From Pholis gunnellus (taxonomy: Eukaryota > Chordata > Actinopteri > Perciformes > Pholidae): a stretch of DNA of 64,000 nt. Under the pieces are notes generated by a model. The model was not told the DNA's origin and made no database searches. It saw only the letters and a program-made list of their open reading frames with translations. The stretch covers positions 3,133,001-3,197,000 of the forward strand of contig OU342824.1 of the NCBI GenBank assembly GCA_910591455.2. The letters run 5' to 3'. Of the stretch, positions 1-30,300 are shown one piece after another (the stretch's first letter is position 1; each line of letters opens with the position of its first letter). Position numbers and translations under genes: made by a program.

Positions 1-16987
<16,987 letters not shown>

Positions 16988-18015
16988 TCCCTCTGAGGTA
17001 GTTGGTGTTGTGGCAATCCTGGGAACCATTAGTTCTGAAACCCAGGGAACACTTCCTTCAGCACCAACAGCACTGCAACCATCAGGTGGAGCAGATAATG
17101 CTTTATGACGCAAATGTTTGAGCTCCTGGGTCTGTTCTCTCAAAACTGCGGGCAGGAAAAAATCCCAAAGCATTCATTTCCATTTAATAGAAAAGAGCCA
17201 AAAATAGGCAACTTTTTATTGTCTGGTTTTAGTTAGTTTTAACGGCATGAGGAATGTTTTCTGAAGAGGTTTATGCTTTCTCATTATCGTTCTCCATTTG
17301 TGAGAGACGTTGTGCACGGTGGCTGTCAGGCCCCAAACAAAGGATGTTTTACTGAAGTTCATTGTAATGTCACCCAATGAGACACGCACATTGAAATGTG
17401 TCCTGTCATTCGGCCAGTCCAGCCGTCATTCACGGGAAAAACACATGGGGCTGAAAAGGAAAGTAACTGTGAAGTGTTCAATATTAAATAGGCATTTAAT
17501 TATGAAATAGATAATCAAATTGTGTAAGATATGTACATTTCTTAAAATTTTCTAAGAAACCATTAAGTCCGTTTTTATGCCACAATTGACTTGTTCCGCC
17601 CTCTCAGGGAGTCGTGTGCCCTCTGCCTCTGAAGCTAGCAAACTCAACAGCTACCAGATTTTGTTCAGCTAATTCTTGAAAGCTAAAGAGCTTTAGTGTC
17701 TGTTTATGTACAGCAGCAGCCTCTAGTTCATTTATTCACCATTACTGTACTTTGACGTTGTTGTTGTTGTTGTTGTTGTAGCTAACAGAAGCTAACGGGA
17801 TGTAAATTTGGTAACAGTTGTTGAGTTTGCTAGTTTAAGGGTCAGGGGTTACGTGAAGGTGAGAGGGCAGTGACACCACTGTCATGAAAAGTGACCAAAA
17901 ACTAAGAAGTTCTAGAGTAACGGCAGACTTTTGAATACGGCCATTTCTAGAATGAAATACAAATGATTTCCAATGAAATTCTGTTAATGGAATAAAAACA
18001 ATTGTTTTTTTTTTT
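16988..18015 (+). other. tmem94 3' UTR (probable) with AATAAA
   Basis: The sequence downstream of the tmem94 stop has no further coding exon. An AATAAA hexamer lies at 17,991-17,996, followed by a T-rich stretch, which makes a plausible cleavage site near 18,010. A second well-formed AATAAA near 20,812, followed by GT-rich sequence, could mark a longer 3' end. A (TTG) run sits at 17,758-17,779. The true end cannot be decided without transcript data. Confidence 0.45.
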
Positions 18016-20183
18016 ATTAGTAATTTACAATTTGTTGGTTAATATTTATAGTTGAAACAATTTATTCCTATGATTATTTATTTCATACTGTCTTTTTTTC
18101 TTCATTTAATACTGCACACTTTGGGCCTCCATATGTAACAGGGTGTTGGTTCATTGCTTGGCAGTGACAGAATAGGGTCTCACACTACCTCCAGGAAAAT
18201 GTGACAAATCATTCAGTCTTTGAGCCAAATTTTAATCTTCACTGTGATAGACAATATTCCCTATTATTTTATTGTGTTTTGCAACAAACGTTCTATTGTT
18301 TCTAAATTCCCGAGCGAAGCAATCGTGACACAATAGGAAGTAAAGATTAGGGATTGATTTGGATCAGTCGCATTTTCTACACACATATCTACATTTACAT
18401 ATTTACTGTATTCACATTTATCGAACTGAAGAATGTGCCAGCATGCTACTATGAACCCACGCAGCTGGCTGTGCAGTGATTTTAGCAGGTCCCTCTATAA
18501 AGCGATGGATTTACTGAATATATCAAGATGTTAATTCTGGTACACTAACATACCAGAGTTTTCTGAAAGGTGCTTCGTAGCGTTCAGTTGCCTTTCTTCT
18601 CAGCCTGTCTGGCTGTTTCAGCTCTCAACACCTCGACGGACAGGAGCTCAGGATGCTGTTTGTTTTAAAGTACAGAAAATGAATCGTGAAGTAGATTTTC
18701 CCGACTACCCCGTTGTTTCATATTTGATCTGCTGCCCATAAGATTCCATAAACTTGGATTCCTTTCCTAATTAATCTACTGTGTTCAGGCCCTTCAATTC
18801 CTACAGTTCCTGTGATGTGCAGCAGACGTCTGTATCACTGACGGTCTATTTCAATCAGACCAGCCTTCTTTGTGGTGCTGTCATAATTTCAAATGGACAT
18901 GGTTTTTGATATTCCTACTGTATACAAGTGGGATGATGGCCTGAATTGGTAATACATTACTTCAGAACTGAATACTATGCTTTTATGCCACTCATAATAA
19001 CTGTCTTTATACAAATGTTAAGCAATGAAAGTCATTCTTGTCAGTGCTGGATTAACTGTTAGGAGGTTCCGCGGCAAAAATTTGCCAATCAATTTTCCGG
19101 AAAATGTCTTAAATCCCGATATTTATATACTGACATTGTGACATACAATTATATATACTGTAATGTAGGATGTTTTTCTTGATTTCATTTATGCGAGAAT
19201 CAAGTCGCATTTACATATTATGTTACATTTTTTACTAAATTTTTAGAATCTTTTGGTCTGACAGAAATAATTGACCCTTTGCTAAGTCCCGCCCTCAAAC
19301 GCAGACTGTCCAATCATAGTGGAGCATCGGCCTGCTCCTAGTCGTGGTTAGATGTTGTGTAATAGTGATACTCTTTACCTGGAAAGGTTGGAAGGAGATG
19401 TACGTTTCTACAACGTTACTATGTAAAAACCAGTGGAGCTAACATTAGCAGAGTACTTTACCACTTCTATGCTACGCTAGCTACTGATCGTATACTGAAT
19501 GTATACACATGCTGCTTTAGCTTTTTAATGATTATAACAGTGAATAAAGACCTAACCGGCTTTACAGGAACAGTGTTGTTCCTTAGTGTCATTGCCTTCC
19601 GTTTTGATCACCAGGTGATGGGGTGGCTTTTACACTGTAATCTGTAGCTTTAGCTTCTATCGTTATCTTTTTTAACCTGTTTTACATCCTAGATATATCC
19701 TTCAAACACATTATAGACCCTTCCATCTGCTTCTCTCTGAAATCGCATTTTTGTTCTCTCAAATATTAGATGGTTGTTCAAGGAGTACAGTTAGTGACAG
19801 TGTGGGCTCCATGGTAAGTCTGACAGCTGAATGGAGTAGCAGCGGGGGGGGGGCGGGGCTTAGTGAAGGGTCAATTTTGATGAGAATTTTATCAATATCG
19901 CTCTCCCCTATTCTAAATATATTTTTTAGTCATTCAAATGACCACAAACTGATCATCACTGCGGGCCTGAGGCTTTTGGGAAAAAAGCTTTTGTTGGTTG
20001 GTTATCCGGCCACGTACAGACTTAATGTAAAGATGGCGTCAAACATGATGGCTATAGGGACTTGTGACCTCATTATCTTTGGTATCCTGGCTACGGCCCT
20101 GTTCAAACCTCTGCTGGCTTTTTTTGTGTGTGCCTGTTTTAGTGAATACATCGCTACAACTGCTCTTTTAAGATCCACATTTA

Positions 20184-20185
<2 letters not shown>

Positions 20186-20222
<37 letters not shown>

Positions 20223-20234
20223 GGGGGGGGGGGG
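20186..20234. repeat. GT microsatellite followed by a G tract
   Basis: (GT)n at 20,186-20,220 followed by 14 G residues, in the spacer between tmem94 and tdrkh. Confidence 0.95.
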
Positions 20235-21077
20235 TGGTGGTGGTGTTGTTGTATGTGAGGGGGTATAGTAAACGAGTGCAAAAGCACAATTAGGTTTTAC
20301 GGCATTACTCGCGATCACTTTCTGACTTGACGGCGTAATCTGCATGAAACTACTGAAGATGGTTTTAAGACGAACATCACAATGCAAGAAAGCATAGATG
20401 GTTTAAATTCATTTTTATTGGCCCTGTTTCATACTTGTGTTTTATGTCATGACACACATATGGACTATGCTGCATGAATAAGATCCAGTGAATGCTCTGT
20501 CTTGATCGATGTACACGTTCTCTATAGTTCTACTGTTTTTGTTCACAACACAAATGGACTCAGTCCAGCATGGACTTCATACTGCTTGTCACCAAGCCTC
20601 TGGTACAACCTGCAGACTTGATGCTCTGCATTTTGATGACGTCATCATGCACATGCTAGGAGCTGAAGCCTCTGTCACTTGATTTGTAGGGTGGGATGGG
20701 GGGGGACTATGGTATAATTGTTCACGAAATACATAAATGTATATTTTGTATTTTTTAAATTGTCTATGTTCAGGACTTTTGACAAATGTGTTTGTGTATT
20801 GATTGTCATGTTAATAAATACACTTTTATTTATGAGATTGTTTTGTTAAAAATATTGTCGCACAAAACAATTCATCACAGTAACGAGAGGATGAGCACGA
20901 CTATTTTTCAACAGTGTTACATTCCTATTCTACATTTGGTATGGAGAATAAGTCTCAATAGCAGACACATTTGTGTTTTCACGACGCGCACACTAAAGGT
21001 TCTGACTTTAATTAAAATATGTGTGCGCTGCGAGTTTGTATTTTATCTTGAATTTAAAGAATGATTTTTTTTTTTTA

Positions 21078-21350
21078 AAGAGACACTCCAACTTTGCACA
21101 TGAAGATCAGTTTATTCTTCATGAGGGATGCTCTATAGAGGAGCTTTCCAAAATTTGAAAAATAACCCCCGTGATGTCATCAGGGAGGGGGTGTCTAGTA
21201 GGGTTTTTTTAAGCTTGATCCATACTAGACTAGAAATCAGAATATCTCGGCCTCTGCTGCACTCATTTTTACCATTCTTTTTAAAAAAAAAGAGAAATAC
21301 TAAATTGGTGAAGTACCCTGTTAATGCAGTGCCAACGATTTGCCCCCTGC
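21078..21350 (+). repeat. Probable dispersed fish repeat
   Basis: AGAGACACTCCAACTTTGCA ... GTGATGTCATCAGGGAGG ... CTCTGCTGCACTCATTTT resembles an interspersed sequence I know from percomorph genomes. There is no second copy in this window, so this is recognition only. Confidence 0.35.
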
Positions 21351-21780
21351 ATTATATTTGACAGCACTTAACTCACACATATATTCAAATCGACATGTCA
21401 GCAGATTGGAGCACACACATTCAACAAACTATAAATGTAAAAAGATTTTTTATTTCAAATATTTTGAGCATTAACAAGACTATGATATTAAACAACTTCA
21501 AGTTGTAAATATGCATGAAGAATGTCATAGTTATTCTAGAAGTTGTGTTTATTCGTAACATGGTTGACGTATTTATACAGTTATGAAAGTGTGATCCTAC
21601 AATTTATTTATGAATTGTATTTTAAATCTTGATTTTTAATTATTTATCTAACACATTTGTCACTTATATTAATTCATATTTCTGTTTTTCAGAATTAAGC
21701 ATGGGATGATTAATGTAACAGGCTCTATACACACATGAGATAAGTGTATAATGTGGAATTTCTATTTTCATAAATTATTC

Positions 21781-23417
21781 ATGACATCCCCCTGGATGGA
21801 TTACGTCCCAGGCGTGATTCACCGTCGTGCGGTGCACGTGTGTGGATTGGACAGTACAACAAATCTGCTGGCACAGTGTCAAGTAACTGGAATAAAGAGA
21901 CCGACTTCCGGTTGACGTTTCAGCGCAAATGTCGTTATTTCGGTGGCAGTCACGTTTCCTTAAGAAATAAACGTGAATTGTTTTCGGGCGGGGTCTGATA
22001 AGTGGTAATAACCATATTACTGTTTCACATACTTTTCACAACCATACTGTTATTAGTCTTACACACATAGGTTAACGTGTTAACCCTAAACGTAGATGTA
22101 AATAGTTTCCGGTGTACTTGTAGCTTGACAGAAGTTGCATGCGGCGTCGATTCGAAAGAGAGCAAGGTGTCTGTAAGTGTCATACATTATAACACGTATT
22201 TCCTGTTAATTGTGAATTGCATTAGACCTTCACAACATACAAAGGCTGTACTGTCAGGGGTATGTGCGCGTGCCGAGGACGTTTGGTTACCTTTCTGTAA
22301 ATGTTTGACTCTCTTGCATGTGTCAACCAGCAGCTACAGCTAATGTTAGCTTGGCTAGCTTAGAGGTGTGTTTGCGGTCGTTGGAGAAGCTCGTCGGAAG
22401 TCGAAAATACATTCTGTGCACGTGGAGGTTGACGTTAAGTTTCACTGGTTCTCGTCTTGGTGTTGACAAAAGTGTTTTGCAATAATATGCCTTAAAGCGC
22501 TGAAGAAAAAGCCAAGGTTATCTATCTATCTAGCAGGTCGCACATGTGATGTTCCGGTGGTGTCTAGAGACGAGACGTGACGCCAAACTGTATTTTAAAA
22601 ATGTCAATATTTAACGCAACGCTAAAGATGCTTCGCTGATGCTCAAACATAGCGTCTCGGGTATAACGTGGCTGAAGACACTGTATGAGTGGGACACCCA
22701 GTTAAACATTCTATCAACTCTCAAAGCTTCTTCTACCTAAACACAACGTGTTGGAGGCGGTACCAAGCATCAGAAGCACCTCTGACATTTGGGATTATGA
22801 CATTATTTTATTGCCCCAAATTTCTGTTTGAAAGATCTATTAAATGCCTTAATACCATAACAATTTCAGAAAAGTCTTATGTTATGTCTGCACATTTTTA
22901 TACGTCTTTCTGTAAGAAACTCCACTTGAAATTGCTATTTTAAGCCAGAATCGGTTTTGCAAAGGCTAACTGGTTGCACATATTACCACAGTGAAGATCT
23001 GCATTAAGTAAGTCGCTGATGATATCTGATGAACTAATGATGATTTTCTGATTGTCTCCCACTAAAGGCCAGAGTGATTGACCAGTTGCTGTTATGTAGT
23101 GACTTGAAATGCTGAATCTGTCTTCTCCTTCTACCTGTCTTGTCAGTAGTCTTGAACGTGGATGTAAACAAAACAAACAAACCCCCCCCCCCTCAAAAAA
23201 AAAAAAAAAGAGCCGGGGATTGGAGAAGATTTCTATCTTTTAGTCCCGATTCTTCCGAGATGGACGTCGGAGTGTCCAAGTCCCATGTGTTTCTCAACTA
23301 CTGTCCCAGAGCCCTCTTCTCCCAGTGAGACACGCATCTTGCATGGCGGTGCTGTGTGCTCCCTCGGTCCTGTGTCGTCTCCATGCTCATCACTGTTGGC
23401 TCACCTCCAGTGCATTC

Positions 23418-23511
<94 letters not shown>

Positions 23512-24336
23512 AGTTGTACTTTTAAGCAGAGTTACACTAAAAGCCTTGCAAACAACTGGCTGCCAGTGTTCAGGGATTAATGGAATGGCTGGAGGTCGCC
23601 CAACTGAGCTAAATGGTATGCAGCCTGTGCAGCAGCTTCCAGTGCATTCCGTCCTGGAGTCAGGGTCACAGCAGAGCAGTTTGGCTTTGGTGTGTTTATA
23701 AGAAGCGCAGTACTGCTTGTGTATGCACAGTGTACACTAAATGTTTCATCATTTAGGGGACTTTATTGCGTGTATGTGACTGCTTGTGCACGCTTTTGCC
23801 AGCTATATTATTTTGGCAGGTGATGTAGTCTGAGACTGTGACGGGCTACATCGTAAGAATCTCTTGCAGTGGTTCTCAAGATGGGGTTCACTTTATCATA
23901 TCATTTGACAAAAACAATAAATCTCAAGGTCCACTCATGGTTGAAAGCTCCATGGAAAAAATGAGAGTAAATGGACCTTGAGTCAAAATGTTTAATCTTT
24001 ATTTTTGGTCAAACTACTGGTCCCAAGCAGTAAACGTTCCTGTAATGTGGGTATGTTTGAAAGCGCTGAACTACTGTGTTGTTTTCAGGCTGGCTAATGC
24101 TTTAAGCTTTGTGCTGCATGACTGTACAGTTGCCCAGCAGGTCAACAAAACACTGAGGATTGTACATGACGCCAGCTAATGCATTCTGATTGCATTTCAC
24201 ATTTTTGCAAAAGCAAAGGCCTGATTTGTTGTAAAGATTTCCGAGGGAGGAGTTGATCGGACTGCACCTAGAAAGAAAACGAGCAGTAACTTTTAGGACC
24301 GTTGGGATGGAGACTTGAGTCATGTCTGTGTTTTAG
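21781..24336 (+). promoter_or_regulatory. Probable tdrkh upstream/promoter region
   Basis: From about 21,780 to 22,480 the sequence becomes CpG-richer, with a CACGTG E-box near 21,835, an inverted CCAAT (ATTGG) near 21,846, and two GTTAAC boxes two bases apart (22,071-22,084). This is the best candidate for the tdrkh promoter and untranslated first exon, because the first coding exon begins with an acceptor at 24,336/24,337. A GT microsatellite occupies 23,422-23,509. A short frame with a good start context at 23,261 (MDVGVSKSHV..., 23 codons) could be an upstream ORF if transcribed. The transcription start is not determinable here. Confidence 0.35.
23422..23509. repeat. GT microsatellite upstream of tdrkh
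   Basis: Pure (GT)n of about 88 bases, about 830 bases before the first coding exon. Confidence 0.95.
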
Positions 24337-24367
24337 GTGGAGCATCCAGCTGGGTGCACGGCGTGTC

Positions 24368-27300
24368 ATGGATGCAGTGATGGAGGGTCACAAGAGCACC
24401 CTGAGCTCAGGCAAAATGGTGGCTCTGGCTGCGGGGCTCACCGTCGGGGCCACGGTGGGCTACATGGTCTATCGCCACATAAGCAGTGCCAACCACGGTG
24501 AGTATCTGCCACTGAACAGTCATGGTGCCCTTTTGACTCCAGCCAGGTTTCTGTATATTTGCTCATACATTTAAGTTTGTGTTTATTCTGTGATGACTTG
24601 ATTTGTGACTGACTGTTGTCCATTTTGCCATCAGCTGGTCAGGAGCCCAACACTGAGGTGTCCAAGGTGACACTTCCAGTAGAAGTTTATAGGAACATAT
24701 CCACATACCAAGCCAAGTTCTTAGACATGGTGAGTAGCTTTAAAAAAAAATTAATGAACAGAAAATAAATAAATAATAAATATGAATATATCTTTTTTTA
24801 GAAATATATATATATATATATATAATTCCCCTGTAAAGATGAGTTTCTTTTTTGCAAAGATTTGTTTTTATTCGGGTGAGGGTTGCAACTAATCACTACT
24901 TTCATTTTCAGTTCATCTGCAGCATTTTGGCTCTCCAAAATTGTTCTGCATTAAATACATAAAAGAAACTTAATTATTAATAGTATAACAATTTCTAAAT
25001 AATTGAAGAAATTCTTAAAACTCAAGTTATTATTGAGAAATGTTATTTCATCATTCAATTTTATTTAGGAAGGCCCCTTTTGTTTAAAATGTTCATAATG
25101 TGACTGGTTTAGTCACCGCTCCCTTCACCTGTCAGCCAAGGAGATGCACTCGGCCTCTTTTGGGGTAAATCACAAAAGTTTTTAAAAATAAGATTTAACT
25201 CTTGTTTAACAAATCCATAGAATGATGAAATAACATTTCATATTAAAGTCCTACATTTTGATAATTTACGAAATTTTTAAGATAGTGAGACATGCCCATA
25301 ATTTCCCAGTACCCAAAAAGACGCATTCAAATAGCTCGTGTCCTAAAGATGAAGGACAAAAGATGAGTAGCTTTCATATATGAAGAGGAAAGTCCTCTCC
25401 AGCAGCCTAACTGTGCTCCCCTGCTGTCTCTTTCTCTCAGGTGGCCCAAAAGTCCGGAGCTCATGTGAGGATTTTGCCGGATCCCGGGGAGGCTGGATGT
25501 AAGACGACCGTTTGTTTCCTGCTGCAGGGTTCTCAGGAGCAGGTCTTGCTGGCCCGCTGCGTCCTGGAGAACCTGGTCACTGACTGTGAACCGGTGACCG
25601 AGGCTTTGGAAGTTCCTCAGACCGCCTTCGGACGTATAATAGGTAACTTGTTGTTGTTTTCTGTTTTTACTGCTGGCAGCATATTAGCATCAAAACATTA
25701 TTATTATTATAAACCCATATGTTATATGAACAATTGGTAATGTGAAAGATGTTTCTTGTGTCTGTTGTAGGCCGCGGTGGGGAGAGTTTGAAACTGATCA
25801 CCAGGACCACAGGGGCCAAAGTAGCTTGTTCCAAAGAGAAGACGCACGGCCCCGGGGCCAAGGGCAACGTGACAATCGCAGGGACCAGACAGGAGGTGGA
25901 ACAGGCCAAGGTGAGTAGGATTCCCTCACGCTGTCCGTCCACTTGTAATAACATAAATGTAACTCTTTTACGATCTGTTCGCAGGAGCTGATTCTAGAGA
26001 AAGTCCGGGAGGACACGATGGTGAGGACAAAGATCTCGCAGTCATCCGCCCTGCGGCAGAAACGCGGCCACACCGCTGTGAATCGGAGGCCAGACGGCAC
26101 AGAGACAGAAGCCCCGGAGGGCTTGAACAACAACGGTCCTTACTCCCAGACAGAGAAGAATGGGCGTATCCATGCCAACGGGACCGCAGGAGAACCAGAA
26201 ACTATTTTTGACACGATTGAGGAGCTTAAAATCACCAACACAGCCAACAACAAGGTGGAGGAGGAAGAGGAGGAAGAGGAGGAGGAGGAGGAGGAGAGTG
26301 TCTCCACAGACTCCCTCTCTGAAATTTCTAAGTTTGAAAGTGAGTTAACTTTCTCTATAATCGAGGAGACGATCCACACCGCAACATCCTCCCTGAAATC
26401 TGTCCTTGAACACAGTCATATCATACAAAGATGTGTGTTTTTCTCTCTGTTGTCCAGTTCCCAGCCCAGACCTGAGCTTCCAGCCTGATGAACATCTGGA
26501 GGTTTATGTTTCTGCGTCAGAGAACCCGAACCACTTTTGGATCCAGATCCTGGGGGTTCGTTCCCTTCAGCTGGACAAACTGACCGAGGAGATGAGCCGC
26601 TTCTACAACAGTGGCAGCCCCGCCGTGAGGACTACTGTCTCTTTTACATATATGACATAAACTGTGAGGCGTCACTAGGGTAACAGATACTGTGTGAGGT
26701 GAAGGGTAGTTACTGTAGCCTGGTCTGCTGGGTTTGCCCGCTTATAAACACAGTTGGCACTAACAGCTGAAGAAGTGGCTGTGACACACAGCTCATGGAG
26801 GCAACCCTTAGTGCACCATTACCACAAACTCAGTCGAATCTGACCACACAGACTGGATGCATTCAGTGTGACTTGTACTATCCGAGGATATCATTGTCTC
26901 CAATGTCCATGTTCTATGTGACCTCAGACTGGAAAATACTGAAAACGTCATCTGATCAGCCTTTATAGAGACCACCGATCAGACTATTTGGAACGAATGA
27001 GTCAGAGCATCACTGGTGCATTGCTAACAGGAACTGCTAATAGCTAGTTCAGCATACTTATAATGCACACACAAAAAACAGGGCTCCAGTTTTAGCGCAC
27101 GGCTAACTCACTGACTCACTAAATTCTCCCAAAGCCCACAAATTATGGGAACTGTAATTCCAAAGGTTACAGCATGAATATACCCCAGATAACAAGTTGT
27201 TGTGTTAGAAATAACAAGTGGGCTCCTGTTCTCCAGGAGCAGAGGGTAGAGACCATTGTGGTGGGGGACATCGTGGCCGCTCCATACCACGACCACGGCA

Positions 27301-30300
27301 CGTGGAACAGGGCCAGGGTGCTGGGAGTGCTGGGCTCCGGACTGGTGGACCTTTACTACGTTGACTTTGGGGACAACGGGGACATGCCCAGAGACAGCCT
27401 CTGCCGTATGAGGTAAATCTGTAGATTACAGTAATACCTCCACTGCATTCGCTGTCAATTAGAGGCTCTATCTCTGAACTATACATGTATGTAACGGCTC
27501 TAATCAATGTATCAAATGACAATGTGAAAACAATGTTAAAGCGCTTGTTTTCATACGTCTGTAGAGATGATTGTGTGTGGGCTGGGACATCTCTGCAGCA
27601 CCACAATGTTTCCTTTAAAGTGCTATTTGGACACACATTTAGCCTTTAACAAATATGCCATTTCATAATCCCTGAAGCCATATTGCAATTTTGATAATAT
27701 TTTGATAAAATGGCTGAGCCCTAGCGAAGTTATGAATTGCTTTTGCTGCATTGATATTTCAGGAGCGACTTCCTCAGCTTACCATTCCAAGCTATTGAGT
27801 GCAACCTGGCAGCAGTGAGACCAAAAGGTAAAACTATCACACAGTCTTGTAACTCAGAAAAAGTTGAACACTTTGTGCAATATTCAGAAATAACGATTAA
27901 TTGCCCTCCCCTCAAATTCCTGTTTTTCGCATTTCCCAAATTGTCCTTTTGTTGGTCAGGAGATGTGTGGACTGAAGAAGCCCTGGATGAGTTTGAGCAG
28001 CTGACACACTGCGCCTGCTGGAGACCCCTGCAGGCCAAACTCTGCAGCTACTCCCACTCTGACGTCTCCTCCTGGCCCAGCGTCAAGCTCTACGACAACA
28101 GCGAGGGCGAGGTCAGCTGCTGTGGTTTTTGTTGTTTATTTGTGTGTAATTTATCCGGTTGTCTGCTGTCTCCTTGCACACATCTTGTAAAAACAACGGC
28201 CTCTCCCAGACCGTAGATGTCGGTGAGGAGCTCGTTCGGCTGGGCCATGCTGTCAGCTTCCAGGAGGCGGTGAACGGGAGGACCGAGGGCGGCAACCTGG
28301 GCTGTCTACAGAGAATGCTGGTGATTCACTGGACACACTGGATTTATTCATTAACACTGATGACGGAAAGGTTTAACGAATAACAGTTAACAGCGGTTTT
28401 ATCTAAAGGTTTAATATCTAGATTTAAGAAACAATTATTATTTCTATTGAAACCACAAAATGTATTAAGAAGAAGAAGAAGAAGAAGAATTCTCTTTTTC
28501 TGCCATGCTTGCGTAGAGGCTGACGTAGAGCTGAAGCGATTAGTCGAGCACTCCGTTGACAGAAAATGATTTGTCAACAAAGCATCAAACATATTTACAT
28601 CACATTGAACTGGGAGAACTTTCAGGCGAGAGCCTCCTATATCATCTTAAACTGGGACTGAAATATTTGAAAACATCCTCTACTTGTTGCTTTTTGATGA
28701 ACTTGTAACGGCAGTCAGTGGAGCAGCTGTTCTAACCGTTTATCAGACCAAAGCAGCTCCGTGGAACACGAAGAAGAAACCAGACAAAAGCTTATCTCAA
28801 CCGCATTTTCAAGCAAAAACCAAAACCCTAGTATTAATGCTTTTTAGTCACTAGTCTGATAATGACCCACGTGAACAACAAACTACAACGTAGCCGACTC
28901 AATGCTGTCACTGATACACACTTTTTGTTCTTTTCTCAAACACTCTGACATCTTCTTGTCCTCCTACAGGACGACGTGATAGGAGCCTCATCAGAGCCGA
29001 GTCTCTCCTGCATCAGCCTATCGGGTGAGTACAGTAACTTCCATTTCCCTCCTTCACTTAATATTTGCTGGGTTCTTTGATTGGGTGTGAATGGTTAGTT
29101 AGTTCTGATGGTAGTCCCTGCATCAGTGTGAATGATGACATGTAGTGTTGACACTAGAAAGGCACTTTACAAATATAAGTCCATTTAACATTTATAAAGA
29201 AAATACAGATTGGATGGCGAATCCAAGTGGGACGTCAGTTGTAAGAGGCGGTTCTTAATGTAGGACACTCCAGAACAAACCGCTAAAAGAATGTGGACCG
29301 CCTCAGATTGTGGTCTGAGCCATCTGATCTCAATGGGTCTGGAGCACTGGATGCATGCTGATGTCAGGTCTGAACAGTCGAGTGAGGAGCTGCACCAGCA
29401 ACAACCTCCACATCTGCCAGAACATCTGTCAACAAGGAGACGAGGAAGGATAAAGGAGACGACAGCAGAGAGAGCGGAGAGAGCCGGTTCAGCTGGAAAC
29501 AAATAATGGACCAGCGCCGCCACATGTGCTCACAGCCAAAATGAAGATACTAGAAGGTGAAGGGGACAGATAGGGACCTGAATGGAGCTGGAATAGATAG
29601 GAAAACAAGGTTTTGGGGAGACATTGGATAAAGATGAAATGGGAGTTGGTATATTGCCACATACAAGGACTTACAGAACCAGAGGGGGGAAAAAAACGGT
29701 TCACCCGAGTGTGAAGCGACGTCCAGCCAAGGCTCTTAACGGAGACGTGCAACAGAAATGTGGAACCGACTTTGTGGACGAGCAGCGAACAGGACGGACG
29801 TCAGATTTCAGCATTAACCTGTGCCCATTTTACAGCACAGTAAACAGGTGCGGGTCAATGTTGAATTGGAACTCCTTAATTCACGTGCTGCGGGTGATTT
29901 CTGCTGGAACTTAATGCATACGTAGGCCCAGCTGTCTCTCTCACACTCCACACTAAGCCAGAGGTGCTTCAGTTCAGTCCTCACGAAGCTCACATAACGG
30001 GCCTTGTAAATTAAGTAACAGCTGGATAACGTATCAAAAGTATATCGCTCTAAAGACAATATTTACCCCCCCCCCCCCAAAAAAGAGAGAACAACAAGCC
30101 AAAGGTCACACTTATCTGATTAAACAATAAGACTGAGAATCTGAGCATTCAGTGCTCCAGATACATTTCTGTTGGTGGAAATGTAATTGAAGGAATATTT
30201 CACCCCCATAAAATAACCATCTGTATTTCAATTACTCACCCCGTTTTACCTTTAATTCCTGAAGCAAACTGTTTTTTTTCTCGCATGTTTCCGTGGTGAA

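Larger units (their letters stand above)
18016..21780. other. Spacer between tmem94 and tdrkh; no gene seen
   Basis: AT-rich sequence with no exon chain recognised. It contains a GT microsatellite running into a G tract (20,186-20,234) and a probable dispersed fish repeat (about 21,078-21,350). An open frame of 180 codons at 19,751-20,293 runs through the microsatellite, has no family resemblance and is not called. The AATAAA near 20,812 may belong to a long tmem94 3' UTR. Confidence 0.5.

Noticed and set aside
19751..20293. 180-codon open frame in the tmem94-tdrkh spacer
   Set aside because: It crosses a GT microsatellite and G tract, has no recognisable domain and shows no supporting exon structure.
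29624..29914. 96-codon frame in the last tdrkh intron
   Set aside because: Unrelated to TDRKH; the tdrkh C-terminus is fully explained by exons 28,970-29,024 and 30,602-30,657.
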